Made by a program: the position numbers and the translations under genes. This document shows positions 11,218 to 23,659 of a stretch of DNA of 64,000 nucleotides, one piece after another; the stretch's first letter is position 1, and each line of letters begins with the position of its first letter. The notes beneath the pieces are model-generated. The model saw nothing but the letters and a program-made list of their open reading frames with translations, was not told the DNA's origin and did no database searches. The stretch is from Furcasterigmium furcatum (taxonomy: Eukaryota > Ascomycota > Sordariomycetes > Glomerellales > Plectosphaerellaceae), in the NCBI GenBank assembly GCA_001599815.1, contig BCIA01000004.1, forward strand, positions 4,552,082-4,616,081. Reading direction: 5' to 3'.

Positions 11218-11477
11218 CCTCGGGCTGATCTGGAGCCAGTGGGCACGGCAACGTGGTGGGGCAAAAGCGGTGTGGAGCTGTGCGCCGGTATTATGTAAGG
11301 AACCCCTCGGTGATCACGTGAGATCTGCCATCCCCTGCCGTCACATGTCCCTATGCGCTCCCGCCAGTGACCAGTGACGCCATGTTGAGTGCCGGAGCTG
11401 CAACATTGGGGACGGACCCCACACCAAAAGTGCCCCGGCAATGCCATCGCCGGCTGCCGGACTCAACCCGACCTCGG
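11218..11477 (+). promoter_or_regulatory. Three CCTCGG boxes (FarA/FarB/CTF1-type fatty-acid response core)
   Basis: CCTCGG occurs at 11218-11223, 11305-11310 and 11472-11477, all in the same orientation and within about 435 bp upstream of the peroxisomal carrier ATG at 11652. CCTCGG is the established core site of the Zn2Cys6 regulators FarA and FarB (CTF1 family), which induce peroxisomal and beta-oxidation genes on fatty acids in filamentous ascomycetes. The match of motif and gene function is suggestive; regulation is inferred. Confidence 0.5.
11315..11320. promoter_or_regulatory. CACGTG E-box
   Basis: This perfect palindromic E-box lies 5 nt after the middle CCTCGG box. It is a possible bHLH site; its function is unproven. 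Confidence 0.35.
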
Positions 11478-11651
11478 CTCTTTATTGTACAGGCTTTCCT
11501 GGGAGATGGCATCTTCATGCGCCGCGTCTGGTCTTCCTGCCCAACGTGACTCCTACAATCCATCATCTACTTAAACTATAACCTTTTCTCTCGTGTCCGA
11601 ATACCAGCCTAGTTGCCCTCTCCGGCGCATTCCACCTCTCCCTCCATCGCG

Positions 11652-12744
11652 ATGTCCAAGCCGGTCCTCCCTCAGAACGACAATGTCGCCCACGCTCTGG
11701 CCGGCGCGGGCGGCGGTCTGCTCTCCATGGCCCTCACGTGCGCTCCCAGTCCGGTGGTCTTCTACGTCGCATTGCCATGATCTAACACCCAGCGTGCCAC
11801 AGCTACCCCCTTATCACCCTCTCGACCCGCGCTCAAGTCGAATCCAAACGCGCCGAATCCCGCTTCCTCGACGCCGTCCAGAACATTGTGGCCCGCGAAG
11901 GCATCTCCGGCCTCTACTCGGGCCTCAACTCCGCCCTCTTCGGCATCTCCGTCACAAACTTCGTATACTACTACTGGTACGAATGGACCCGCGCCTCCTT
12001 CGAGAACGCCGCTGCCCGCGCCGGCCGCGCCTCCAAGAAGCTCACGACGGTTGAGAGCATGATTGCTGGCGCCATCGCCGGCAGCGCGACAGTCATCCTC
12101 ACGAACCCCATCTGGGTCATCAACACCCGCGTCACCACCCGCAAGCAGACCACCGAGACCCAGCTCAAGAAGGCCGAGGACCTCGAGGCCGAGGCCGGTG
12201 TCCCCTCCCCCGCGCCGCAGAAGAAGCCCAAGAGCCCCAGCACCATCGGCGTGCTCCTCGCCCTCCTGAAGAACGAGGGGCCCCAGGCCCTCTTCGCCGG
12301 CGTCGTGCCCGCGCTGGTCCTCGTGATCAACCCCATCCTCCAGTACACCCTCTTCGAGCAGATGAAGAACAGCCTCGAGAAGAAGCGCCGCGTCACGCCG
12401 ACCATTGCGTTCTTCCTCGGCGCTCTGGGCAAGCTGTTCGCCACGTCGGTGACGTACCCCTACATCACCGTCAAGAGCCAGATGCACGTTGCCGAGGGCA
12501 AGAAGGAGGGCATGTTCCAGGCCATGAGCCGCGTGGTAAGGGAGGAGGGATACCAGGGCCTGTACAGGGGTGAGTCGCGTCTGCAATGTATTTCTGGCCC
12601 GTGTCCTAACAACCCGCAGGTATTGCCCCCAAGGTCACGCAGAGCGTCCTCACCGCGGCCTTCCTGTTCGCTTTCAAGGATGTGCTGTACGAGCAGACTG
12701 TCAAGCTGAGGATGGCCGCCGCCAAGAAGGCCGTGTCTTCCTAA
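11652..12744 (+). CDS. PMP47: Peroxisomal membrane carrier of the PMP47/ANT1 (SLC25A17) type
   Basis: Exons are 11652-11737, 11803-12569 and 12620-12744, giving 325 residues. The protein is a mitochondrial-carrier-family member with three repeats whose signature motifs are the peroxisomal variants: TYPLITLSTRAQVESKR, NPIWVINTRVTTRKQ and YPYITVKSQM. Yeast Ant1 exchanges ATP for AMP across the peroxisomal membrane to support fatty-acid activation; PMP47 is its homologue in other yeasts. Exon phases agree across both introns. A Pro/Lys linker near residue 170 separates repeats 1 and 2. The three upstream CCTCGG boxes fit a peroxisomal role. The subfamily call is strong; transport specificity is by homology. 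Confidence 0.93.
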
Positions 12745-13095
12745 ATCTTCGCAAGATCTCACCAAATGGCAGCAATAGTGGAGTATGGCTCCGCGAAATC
12801 GCCTTCTTCGATAGGCGCTGTCTTGTACGTTGTGGAAGGACGCGGCGAGAACTGCGTGAGAAAACGGGGGGACAAATTGGACAGGTCGGACGGAGTTGGA
12901 TGGCATGTGATGGGGAATGGAAGATTTTGGGATACCACGGAACGGAATTACACGGAGTCGATGTACCACCACAACAAATAGTCAGTCCTCTTTTAAGAGA
13001 CGCATATCCTGCTAAAACTACTCATTATGCAACGCCATGCGGAGTATGTGCTCTTCTATGTACCCCAGGCGCAGTGGCCGTCTATGGATGTCTCT
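12745..13095. other. Convergent spacer
   Basis: These are the 3' flanks of the carrier gene and of mak10. No gene was seen. Confidence 0.55.
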
Positions 13096-15690
13096 CTATT
13101 TTTTCACGGGCACGATCCGAGGCACGACCCAGAAGGCGTGGTACGACTTCTCGGCAGTGGGAACCTCGGCAGTGACTGAGAGCGCTCCTGTGCCAGCCAC
13201 TTGCTGGGCCCTTTGCACTGCAGACACGGCAAGCCCTAATGCGATGCATGACTTAAGCATGTTCTTCACGCCAGGCAGCCAGCGCTCGTGAGACCCTACA
13301 GAGAAAGACTCGGGCACAGTGAGCTTGCTAATGGCCTCGATGCCTCTCTTGGCTCCGGCAACTGCCCTCGCTGCCGTTGAGAGCAGCTCGGTGGTCGAGT
13401 GATCGGTCTGCTGAGAGCCAGCCGTGAATTCTTCGAGCGACGGCAAGGCAGGATGGCCGATGACGGCAAAAGGTTTCATGCGGAGTTCATATCGAAGCTC
13501 GTCTGTGCCGTACGGCCGTGGAGGGAGCTTGATGAGCCCCAGCCGGTGCAGAGCGATGTAGAGGCAGCACAAGGCGTCGGCCAATTCGCATGTCACAGCT
13601 GCATCTAAGAGGTTGAGCCGTATGAAGGCCAGGGCCTTTGTGAATTCCGTGTGCTCCTTCGACGGAATGTGCCCGCTTTCGAGGGCCTCGTTGTAGCTCT
13701 GGGCGACGAAGCCCTTGATGCGCTCCACGTGAGACAGCCGCAGGCGTGATAGGTACTGAAGGTACCAATACATGCCGGCGAGTTCGTCCGAGTGGTACAC
13801 CTCGAGCTCAAAGCCCAGCTGTACAATCCACTCCATCAGCTTGATCTTGTAGAGAAAGGCCCAGGAGGAGAGAGACAGGGCGAAGGTCTCCACCGGACTT
13901 CCGTCGGCAGCTTGCATCATGACAGGCTTCTCTTTGGTCTGATGCTGCATGATCTGGTCAATATCCTCGGCGTCGAACTGCAAGGTCTCCCAGTCTCTGA
14001 TGATGTGGCAGAGCGTTCTTCGCACCCGGCACCGGTTCTGGCAAAACGTGCGCAGGATGTCGAGAAACGGCTGAGCGGCCTTTTTGCGGAAGACCTCCAT
14101 CTGCTCTGCGACGATGAAACGGGGGTCTTTAGGTGCTTCAATCTCATCGTTGGCCCTGTCAAGCAGAATGCTGCCGGGGAGCGTGACGATAGCCAGGTCA
14201 TTATCCATGAGCTGTCGGATGCTCATGTGACCCAGCACCTCCATGTCCTTGAACAGAAAGCTCTGAAGGAGCGTCCTGATGTACACCAATGGCTGAGGTT
14301 TCTTCGCTTGGAAGGTCATGACGAACGTCTGCGAGATGTCAGTAGTCTGGCGGCACATTCCAACGAGAAATCTTACCTGAAGACATTGAGAGTCAGTGTA
14401 TCGGAGCACCTCAATGACCTCGACACCGTCTTCGAACAGTCGGGTGAGGTGACCAAAAGCAGCATCAAAGCTCAACTCCACGATAGGGCGAGGAGGCATG
14501 GTACTGGCAAGCCTCCGCTGCAGTTTTGCGCTGCAAGCTTCTGGCACCGGCCTGCCGAGGAAGTGTGTGGTCTGCACAGCTTTCAGCAGGCCGGCAGCCT
14601 CCTGCCAAGGTCGTCGTATAAGATCTGGATTTGTCCGGTACTGGACATGATCTATTGCGGTGAGAAATGTATGACGGAGGTGAAGCCGGTTGTCAAGCGC
14701 TTGAGCGAGATCTGGAGACACGTCTGACAGGCCGCCGAGTACTTTCCTGGCAGCAGCGATGGCCTCCTGGACGGCCTCTATTGTGAACTGGTCGAGAAGG
14801 TTGCGATGATAGGTGTTTGTGACAAAGTCTTCTTCCTGTCTAGAAGTCAGTGTCATGCAAGGCGCACTGCTTGCTGAGCGGGCTGACCTCATAGTAATGC
14901 TCGAGCATGATCCTATCGTTGACCTCACCACATGCTTTGAGCAAGCCTAAACAGTAGGCGCGTAAGACCTCGTGCATGGGCGAGGGCGGAGAGCGAGTCC
15001 GATCTCTGATGAAGTGGGCGTCCTCGATGATCGACGGTGTTGGCATCAAGACGGACTCGACATAGACGGATGTGAGTATTGTCTGTGACAAGGGGTAACC
15101 GATGTGCCATGCCATCTGGTAGGGTGGTCAGCACTGGGCTTGAGAGTATCGTGTGCGGGCTCACCTCATGACACAAGAGCTGGTCGATAATGCCCAGGAC
15201 TTCCTCGGGCAACAAAGATCTGGTAACATCGTACGAGTGGTCCAGGGACTCGCCGGGATCCAGGCACCCGCTGTCCATCTTCTTGTCCATGATCTATGAG
15301 GTGTCAGTCGTTCCGCCGGTATGCCCAGACCGCGGCGTGTACGCACCTCAAGGGCGCCGACGCCCTCAAACAAGGTGAAGAAACCATCCTTGACAAGTTC
15401 TCCTGGTGTCAGGGCTATCATGCGGTCAGTGATGGCGCGCAGCGCGGGCGAGGCAGTGAATGCGGACCTTTAGCGGCCGCGGAGAACTTTTCCGTGATGT
15501 CGAACGACACGATGCCGCCCGCAGCACTTGGGGGCTTCATCGGGCCCTGAGATGTCGAAGGGCCTTCGGGATCATCGAGCGAGAGCCCGGACATGGCTGC
15601 GCTTACATCAATATCTGTTCGCGATGTGACTCCCTCAGCGGAGCGGCTTATCTGACCTTTGGAGGGCTCGGCTGCGCTCGTGCCCGCCAT
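13096..15690 (-). CDS. mak10: NatC N-terminal acetyltransferase auxiliary subunit Mak10 (NAA35)
   Basis: Mak10/NAA35 anchors the NatC complex to ribosomes; NatC acetylates Met-Leu, Met-Ile, Met-Phe and similar N-termini. Exons on the minus strand are 15690-15468, 15414-15347, 15293-15165, 15115-14888, 14835-14377 and 14328-13096, giving 779 residues. Family landmarks are FDITEKFSAAAKALTPGELV, then ALEIMDKKMDSGC and LLCHEMAWHIGYPLSQT near the N-terminus, and FQAKKPQPLVYIRTLLQSF in the middle. The 48-nt segment 14376-14329 is open in frame but has donor gtaaga, a CTGAC branch-like site and acceptor tcgcag, so it is treated as an intron; without it the protein would be 795 residues. The start ATG at 15690 precedes a Ser/Pro-rich leader. 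Confidence 0.92.
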
Positions 15691-16439
15691 CTCGGGCAAT
15701 TAGGGGGGGCCAGCCGTTGCGATAAATCCGAGTGTCCGCGTCGTATTAGAATCACACCGCTTTCGAGTTCAAATGCCAAAGTGGCCGTGATTAGAGATTG
15801 TGTTTGTATCAAGGTTCTGTCGAAGTGTGAGTTGGCAGTACCAATCACCCACCTAAGCAGAAACCTGCCAGTGGAACATGGATGGTGCAGCGATCCAAAG
15901 CCTCGTTCTCCCCAGCCAGAGGAGGAGCGAGCATTGGGTACCTCTGCTCACTTGCACCCGACATTCTTTACACCCGAAGGAACGGCAAAAGCGACCGTGA
16001 TCAGCAAGTAAGAACATCAGTACAAAGTACATTAAATCAATTCTGCCAGAATAATTGATGTTGGCATGTGCATGTCAAGTCAGGTACATTTCTTGCGGGT
16101 GCAGCGGGTTGCGGCTCTGAGCCGAGTTTGCCCGGCCGCCGCAAATCTGGACGACCGGAGAGAACATCAAGCAGTGGTGGACCGCACCACCAGCATGGCC
16201 CAACACACGCAGAACATTCGGGCTCGTCTCCGAGGTGGCAATGGATGCACATCAGCGTCGATTTGATGTAAAAATGCGACTTGTCTATGATACAGCCGGC
16301 ACCCGTGGCGCGGGAGACGCGGCGGACAGAAGGGGCCTTCCTCTCTCAGGTATCCCACGCCCCTCATGCGGTCGGTTAACGCTTCTCGGTCCTCATCTTC
16401 TCATCCCCCCGTCCTCTCGGATATGCGTCGTTCGATGAT
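15691..16439. other. Intergenic region between mak10 and atp15
   Basis: This holds the mak10 promoter and the 3' flank of atp15; both genes are on the minus strand. No gene was recognised. Confidence 0.5.
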
Positions 16440-16816
16440 TTAGGAGGAGCTCTGGGCAATGGCGGCGTTGGCCTCGCCGAGGTTCTTGACCTCGCCCTGC
16501 TTGCCGTTCTGTTGAGGTAATTTGCGTGAGCTGCTGGTCGCTTTCCCGCTCCCGGAGTCCCGTCTCGACTGCTTACCTCCCACTTGGCGAACCTCAGGTC
16601 CATCTCGCCGCGGCGTTCGGCAACGATCCTCTTGTCCTCCTTCAGGCTGCGGCGCACGGCGCGGGCGGCGACCGCGAGGTAGCGGTTGTAGCTGTTCCCG
16701 GGGGTCAGCCTCCAATTGCGGCTTCGGGCGTGTCGTTCGTCGGGAGAAAATTCGATCGATGGGTTGTCGGTGTGGTGAACTTACGTGAGACCTGCGGACT
16801 TCCAGGCGAAAACCAT
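16440..16816 (-). CDS. atp15: Mitochondrial ATP synthase F1 epsilon subunit (Atp15)
   Basis: Atp15 sits in the central stalk of F1Fo-ATP synthase in the mitochondrial matrix. The gene is split into three small exons: 16816-16785, 16691-16577 and 16508-16440, giving 71 residues. The N-terminus MVFAWKSAGLTYNRYLAVAA matches the family signature (xAWRKAGxxYxxYLxxAA), followed by a basic helix ending in FAKWE and a short variable tail. Length agrees with yeast Atp15 (62 residues) and animal epsilon. Donors are gtaagt and gtaagc. The small exons make it easy to overlook. The gene is divergent from the flavoprotein gene. Confidence 0.93.
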
Positions 16817-17475
16817 TTTGGCGGCTGTTGTGATGGGTACGGTTGGAGGTGTTGGATGTGATGCTCCTTCAATTGCTCGGGATTTCTGTCGGAAGCTCTT
16901 GGGGAAGAACTCGCGGCCTGAGGCATGACATTGATCCGGCAGGACCAACATGGAGGACGGACCCACCCGAACCCGTCGTCGATTTAGCTCCCTGTGCTAT
17001 GGCCAGCTGTTCGCAGCTGGTGGGAGGTGAGAGGCCATCCGGGCCTCTGCTGGGCCTTCGATCTGATTGATAGGTGCGCACTCTCTCGCCGCATCCGTCA
17101 AGCTCCCATCAGCTCACCTTGGTATCATATGCGCTGCAAGCAACGTGGGCTCGGCGTGTGCGTATGCCAGCCCCTCCACCATATAAATGATGGCTCGCCA
17201 GGCCATGACTTAGTCCAAGGCAAACAAGTGTGCGGCTGTCTGGAAGAAGTCTCCGAATTCTCCAGTGCCTGATAACGCCGCCTCATGAGAGCGCAGCGCT
17301 AGCACGTCTAACTCGGACTTGAGCCAGCTGAGTTGGCTGTTGACGACACCATCTCGCTGCTCTCTTTGTCCGCTTTACCAGATACTTAAGCTCCCCGCGG
17401 GCAGCCTGAGCTGCCGGGTTCGCGTACCTACCTACGACATTACCTCGAGTCTCGTAGCATCGTGATATTGTAAAA
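16817..17475. promoter_or_regulatory. Divergent promoter region of atp15 and the FAD monooxygenase
   Basis: About 660 bp with no coding sequence recognised. No specific element was identified. Confidence 0.45.
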
Positions 17476-18787
17476 ATGTCTACGCCAAAGATCGCCATCA
17501 TTGGAGCTGGCCCAGCAGGTAACGTCTTCAACTTATGCAGTGCGAGCTATTCATGCCATACTCATCAACCTTCCAGGCTGCATGCTCGCCAGGTTGCTCT
17601 CCTTGGGAAACATCGACGTCACAATCTTCGAGAGCGAGGCGTCGCCCGCATTCCGGTCTCAGGGTGGCACGCTGGATCTCCATACTGACACTGGTCTGCT
17701 GGCCATGAAGGAGGCCAAGTTGTGGGACGAATTCAAGCAGCATGCGAGATATGACGGCCAGTATATCGCCTGGGCCGACAGGCACAACAACCACGTCATG
17801 GTCATGGGCGCTGGCAGCCGGCGAAATGACATCCAGGAACGCCCCGAGATTGACCGCTCCCGACTCCGAGAGATACTGGCCGATTCACTGCCCGAGGGGA
17901 CCGTCCGATGGGGCCATAAGCTCAAGCGTGTTGAGAGCGACAACACGCTCGTCTTCGAACACACCACCGAGTCCGGCTTCGACCTCATCGTCGGCGCTGA
18001 TGGCACCTGGAGCAAGGTCCGCAAGGCCGTCACGGACGTGGAACCCAAATTCACCGGCATCGGCCTGTACGACCTGAGCATCCCGGACGCCGAGAACACC
18101 GCGCCGGACCTCTCCAAGCTCGTCAACAGGGGCAGCGTGTTTGCCGGAGCCGACGGCAAGAGGATGTCGATTCAGCAGATGGGCGACGGCAGCCTCTGCA
18201 TCTACACGTCGGAGCTGCGCGAGACGGCGGACTGGATGACGGCGGAAAAGTGCGGCTACGACTCCACGGACCTCGCTGCCGTCAGGAAGGCCCTGCACGA
18301 GGAGTACCACGACTGGGCCGACATATTCCACCAGGTCTTCGACAAGGCGGCGGGCCAGCCCAAGCCACGGTCACTGCACATGCTCCCCGTGGGCTGGAAG
18401 TGGCAGCACAGGCGCGGCGTGACCATTATCGGCGACGCCGCGCACACCATGACGCCGTTCGCGGGCGAGGGCGTCAACGTGGCGCTGGTGGACGCTCTGG
18501 AGCTGTCGCGGGCGATCATAGCCGCGTCCAAGGAAGGATTTGGCGACGGTGTCTTGGATCGCAAGGTCGAGGCGTTCGAGAAGGGCATGTTTCCGCGGAT
18601 GGAGAAGGTGTGCCGGCTGACGGACGAGCTGACGAACGACTATTTCCACACGCCTGGCGTTCCCCAGAGCGTCATGGCGACGGTCATGGCGAGGCATGTC
18701 AGGTTTGCGACGCCGTGGTTCCTTCATCCGCTCGTGACGGCCGGGGTGCACTCGTACATGTTTTGGCGTGGGTTGCTGGGAGGTTAG
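17476..18787 (+). CDS. FAD-dependent monooxygenase, class A (PHBH/TetX-like)
   Basis: Exons are 17476-17518 and 17577-18787, giving 417 residues. The tiny first exon encodes MSTPKIAIIGAGPAG, the start of the FAD-binding Rossmann motif GxGxxG, and splices in phase into GCMLARLLSLGNIDVTIFE. The DG motif appears as LIVGADGTWSKVR and the GD motif as VTIIGDAAHTMTPFAGEGVN, the three marks of class A aromatic-type hydroxylases. The C-terminus (VTAGVHSYMFWRGLLGG) is hydrophobic. Members oxidise phenols, polyketides or antibiotics using NAD(P)H and oxygen. The substrate cannot be deduced and no biosynthetic cluster surrounds the gene. Confidence 0.9.
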
Positions 18788-19804
18788 GCCAGAGATTGGA
18801 TCCGATGTCAATGATCAGTGAGATGCCTTGATGAGTCAGACAGACAGAGATGTCGGGTGTTCCCTGAGTGATGAGCCCAGTCCCATGACGGGCATGAGAG
18901 GGTGGGTGTGAAACGACCGTCTTTGTTTCACCAGCTCATGGAGAGTTGTGGTGGTCCATGTTGAGATGGTGGGCACCCGTGGACGGACCTCATCGAATCG
19001 ACAATGGCGGGGATGTTTCCAGCCTGAGCGGACCTACTGGGTGAAGTGGGATTTCCATAGGGCGAAACTGTAGTGGCCGAGTCCCCGAAAGCCCACCGCA
19101 AGAGCGCTATTTTGGGGAGTGAGACAGCCCATGGCCCCCATGAGCTCGAGCCATTGCAGTGGGAGGCAGTGTGGCTTCTGCAGGTTCCTGTCGGCTCGGC
19201 ATCCAAATCCAGTCAGCAAATCCTGGGGGCCCGACCCAACTGGGGCAATTCCCCTATTGACGTGCATCTGGATGATAGGACATCTCCACTGTCCATTTTC
19301 TCGTCATCCCGTCCACGCTTCATCCCCGACCAACCCTCGTGTTGACCACGCTCGCCGTCCTCCCACCCGTATCCGACGGTCTCCTCCGATAACAGGGTTT
19401 CGCGACCTGTGTCTCCGGCATCGATACCTCGGCTTCGCAAACCGACACTCCCCTCGTCGTCATCTCGCCATCTCGTAATGGATACATGATCCTCGCGCCC
19501 TCGACCTCACGACGATACGCGCGCTTTCTCGGTTCCTTTTGCTCTTCCGCCTTACTTCGAAACGATCATCTGCATTGGTTCCTTCTTGGGTAATACGACA
19601 TAGTCGGCGCGGGACCAGCCGGTAGTCTCGCGGACAGAAGAAGGGACGTGAACGAGGAGAACGGCCGAACTTGGACCATCTACCTGCTGCCCTGCTGGCG
19701 CGCAGCTCCCTTCATATCGCATGCGCCGAGATACCTCTGTCGAAACACTTCCTCGCATGACAGACAACCTAATCTACGCATTATCTTAATCCATCGTCAT
19801 CGAC
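18788..19804. other. Intergenic region and CT-rich leader of bud6
   Basis: About 1 kb. From about 19290 the plus strand is CT-rich, resembling the 5' untranslated region of bud6. No gene was seen. Confidence 0.5.
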
Positions 19805-22800
19805 ATGCAGGCTCCGGGCCCCTCACGCATGCAACGACGCTCGCCCAACGCCGAACCCGGCCCTCCTCCAAACGTCCCTTTGCGCTCCATCTCTCCAGGT
19901 CCCAGCATGCAGGCCAGGGTGTCGACCAACTCGAACCGTTCGATCCAGTCGGCCAGCTCGAGGCGTGGAAAGGTCTGTCGCCCATCGCCCTGTGCCTCCC
20001 GCTTGCTTCCCAGCTGACCATGTTTTGCCACAGGACTCGACTGGTTCTGCCACCATGCCTCTTTCTCAGATCGAAAAGAGCGTTACCCACCTCCTCGTTG
20101 CGACGAAACAGCTCCTGGAAACACTGACACAATGGTCCCGTGGACAGGCCACCGACGGCCAGGTGTCTGACGTCTATGTCAGACTCGGATACGAATTCAA
20201 CATGGCCTGCCGCGCCTTTACTGCCATCAATGTCGATACCTCGGACCTAGGCAACGTCCCCGAGCTGCTGCGAAACATACTCGAAGCAACCCTCAGCCAA
20301 GAGGCGAGCACCGAAAGCTTGGAGAAGTACTTGCCTCGAATCCGCGACATCATCATCAACCTGCTCCACGGCCTCAAGAGAAAACAGCAAAAGCTGAGGC
20401 AAAAGCAGTCACGGGACAGGGAAAGCGGCACCGCGACGCCTGTGCCGGAGAGGACCACAAGCACGAGCACCGTCGCAAGCGGGAATACGGGCCTGACGAA
20501 CCTGCTGGATGAGGGTATTCAGAACGGATATCGGCCGGACCTGCAACCCAGAGAATCCGTGCAAATCCCAGACGGTTCCCCTAGCCGCAACCGTTTCCCG
20601 CCCAGAGACCAGTCGCGCGCTTCGCTCATGTCGGAACAATCGTCCCTCTCGAGCAACACGATGCAGAATATTCCCGTCTTGCCGCCCTATCCCGACAACG
20701 AACCCGGCGCCGCCTCTATGCCCCCTGGTCCACCTAGCGAACTGAACCTCGATGCATTCCCCCCACCCCCTCCGCCTCCGAAGCAGAGCAGTGCGCTTGC
20801 TGCGCTGCAAAAGGGTGGCGATCTCGAGCGACGAGCCTCGAGGCGGTACTCGCAGTATCAGATCTCCAAGCACTTGGGCGGATCCATGAATGGCGTGCCC
20901 ATGCTTCCCTCGCAGAACACGCCGATACCGAACCGCGGGAGGGGAGAGGTTCGGGAATCGCTGCGTGCGGTCCAGGTCCGTGAATCGTTGCGCCACAGCC
21001 GCAGCACGTCGAATCAGTCGAGGGTTGGCGGGTTTGATCCATCGCCTGTGAGAGCACCGAGCAGGATTTCCGAAGAGCCCTCCATGTCCGGGGCGCCTGA
21101 CAACGCGGCGGACAGTCCCATCGCTAAGACTCCGGATGAGATGAAGCCCTCGGCGACGCTGAATGGCCCTCTTGTCGACGATCTCTCGGCACCGCCTGTG
21201 TTCTCGCCGGAAAAGGAGTTGTCCGAGCTGCCGATGGAAGAACCTGAGAAAGCCTTGGACCCCCCTGAACCTGAGCCACCAGAGGTCAAGACGCCGGAGA
21301 AGAGGCGCCAGCCCATAGCCTTGACCGATGCATCTCCCCCCCTCACCAAGGAGCTGACGCTGTTCCTGCAGTACAAGGCCAGAGTCAAAAAGTTCGTGCT
21401 GCCCGAGGGTTATAACGAACTCTCACTCGGCAAGCTGCAGCTGGCCTTCATCGAAAAGTTCTCGTGGAACACCCACTCCAACGGCGCAGATCTTCCCGAG
21501 ATTTACATCCAGGATCCCGTCTCCGGTATTAGGCATGAGCTGGAGGATCTGTCAGACATCAAGGACAGGACAGTCCTGGTGCTCAACGTGGAAGCTCTCG
21601 ATGAGGTGAAGCGGCACATCGACGACGGCATCGGCTCTCTGAAGCAGCTCGTCCAGGATGTGAAGCAGAACGTCGACGACCAGGCCATCGCGCTCCAGCG
21701 CGTCTCAGATCGCCAGCAGGAGGCTGCCACTGAGATTGCCAGGCTTGCCGACGCTCCTCCGGCAATCGCCCCTGCGGCCGACGGATCCAAGGCCAACGTG
21801 TCTACCGGACCTGGCCGTAGACTCAACGCCGGGCATCTCACAGAGTTGCAAACTCTTCGGCGTGACCTGGCAGTCATGCGACAGACCTACTCCAAGTTCG
21901 AAGCCGAAGTGCAAAACTCCATGTCAAGCATCAGGGCCAAAGCGGCCAGCGTCAAGGCCGCGGGTCGCAAGGCGGGGTCGCCCAACATGGACGGCGACGC
22001 CGGGTACTCGTACGTGTCCAAGGGCCGCGAGCAGCTCAATACAGACTCGGACAGGCTCGTCATGAAGGTGGACGACCTGCAGGACATGATCGAGGATCTC
22101 CGCAAGGACGTGGTGCACCGCGGCGTCCGCCCTCTGCCCAGGTTGCTCGAGGGGGTGGCCAAGGACATCACGCTGCTGACCAAGGAGCTCAGGAAGGTCC
22201 AGGACTACATGAAGGACGAGAAGCCCATCTGGACTAAGATTTGGGAGAAGGAGCTCGAGGACGTCTGCAAGGGCCGCGACGAGCTGCGCCTTATGGAGGA
22301 CCTCATGGTCGATTTGCAGGACGACCTCGAGAAGGCCTCCGAGACCTTTGCGCTCGTCGAGCAGGCTACCAAGGAGCAGATGAAGGACAACGGAACGGGC
22401 AGCTCGGCCGGCAACGCACGGAACTTCTCAAAGGGGCTCAACAGCCTCGGCAACTCGCTCGACCCAAGCGCCGCGAAGGAGGGTGTCCTCGGCGAGGTGC
22501 GCGCCCTCCAGCCTAACCACGAGGACCGCCTCGAGGCCATCGAGCGCGCGGAGAAGCTGCGCCAGCGCGAGCTCGAGGGCCGCAGCGGCAACAAGCTGCA
22601 GAAGGAGCTGAAGAACTTCGTCGAGGAGGGCAAGCTCAAGAAGTCGGGCGGGTTCGAGGAGGTCGAGCGCGCGCGAAAGGCAAAGGACGACCGTATCCGG
22701 CGCGAGGTGTGGGAGAGGCAGAACGGTATGGTCCCCATGGACGACTTCGGGGAAGACGAGGAGGAGGAGGGTGCGGCAGACGACGGCGTCGACACCGACG

Positions 22801-22883
22801 GCGATGCTACGCCCGATGCCAACGGAGATAGGGGCGGCTCGCCCGTTGGCGCGGAGAGCAGCAAGACGGATGCGACTACATAA
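19805..22883 (+). CDS. bud6: Polarity factor Bud6 (actin-interacting protein 3)
   Basis: Bud6 binds actin and formins and stimulates actin-cable nucleation at sites of polarised growth, hyphal tips and septa. Exons are 19805-19972 and 20034-22883, giving 1005 residues. The first exon carries a Ser/Pro-rich leader; the second opens with the highly conserved IEKSVTHLLVATKQLLETLT. The middle (about 170-480) is Pro/Ser-rich with a PPPPPPPK run. The C-terminal half is the AIP3 core: LTLFLQYKARVKKFVLPEGY, then long coiled coils (ALDEVKRHIDDGIGSLKQLV) and a Lys/Glu-rich tail with GKLKKSGGFEEVE. The C-terminus is acidic and probably disordered. The start at 19805 is chosen because it splices in phase. 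Confidence 0.94.
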
Positions 22884-23559
22884 TGCCGCCATGTGAGATA
22901 CGGGAAGGAGGGGCCCTTCTGCTTTTGGCATACGAAGGGCAGGTCACTGTACGCTATGGAAGATATGGGGGGACGGATGGATGGACAGCATGGGCAGACG
23001 GGGTTATTGATTCTGGTTGTGGTGCCTTCTCAAAGGGGAAGCGGGCGGGCGTATTCTGCCCAGGGTGCTCGGGCTCCTCGCGAGATCAGAGAGTATCACA
23101 CCCGACTTTTATTTTTTTACATAGCGTCGCCTTTTACTTCAGTTTTACATATGATGTGGCTGGACTTCCGGCTGTTGCATATCCAAGTTCAGTGTGCCGT
23201 TGTCCGTCGTGATAAACATCAAGCATCGTCCAAGATAAACTCAGAGAAAGGCCTCGACCGAGGGGAGATGGGTTGGCAAGTTGGATGGCGAATATGTTGT
23301 GGTTGAGGATTATATACCGCGATCGAAATCATTAACGTGGTATCAACGCAAGAGAAATCAAGTAAATAACACCAAATCCTATTCCTTGCGCTCTTATGGC
23401 GGCTTCCGCACTAACGTTTGTTTGTACAATACACAGAAACAGTTAAATCAAAATGAAGCAGCCGTGCTGGCGTTTAGTCGTCACAACCTCAACTCGTCAC
23501 ATGACTTCGGTCAAGCCTTTCCGGACTCTAACCGCCATCCTTGACCTGATGGCTTAATC
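22884..23559. other. Convergent spacer between bud6 and snt1
   Basis: These are the 3' flanks of two converging genes, partly T/A-rich. Nothing else was seen. Confidence 0.5.
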
Positions 23560-23628
23560 CTATCGGCCATATCGGTCAGGCGGCGGTCTGTCATACCCCT
23601 CGTGCGGTCGAAGCTGCCGCCCCATCAT

Positions 23629-23659
<31 letters not shown>

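Larger units (their letters stand above)
10924..11651. promoter_or_regulatory. Divergent promoter region, AT-hook gene / PMP47-type carrier
   Basis: About 730 bp lie between the two start codons. The half next to the carrier gene holds three CCTCGG hexamers and a CACGTG palindrome, listed separately. No gene was seen. Confidence 0.5.
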
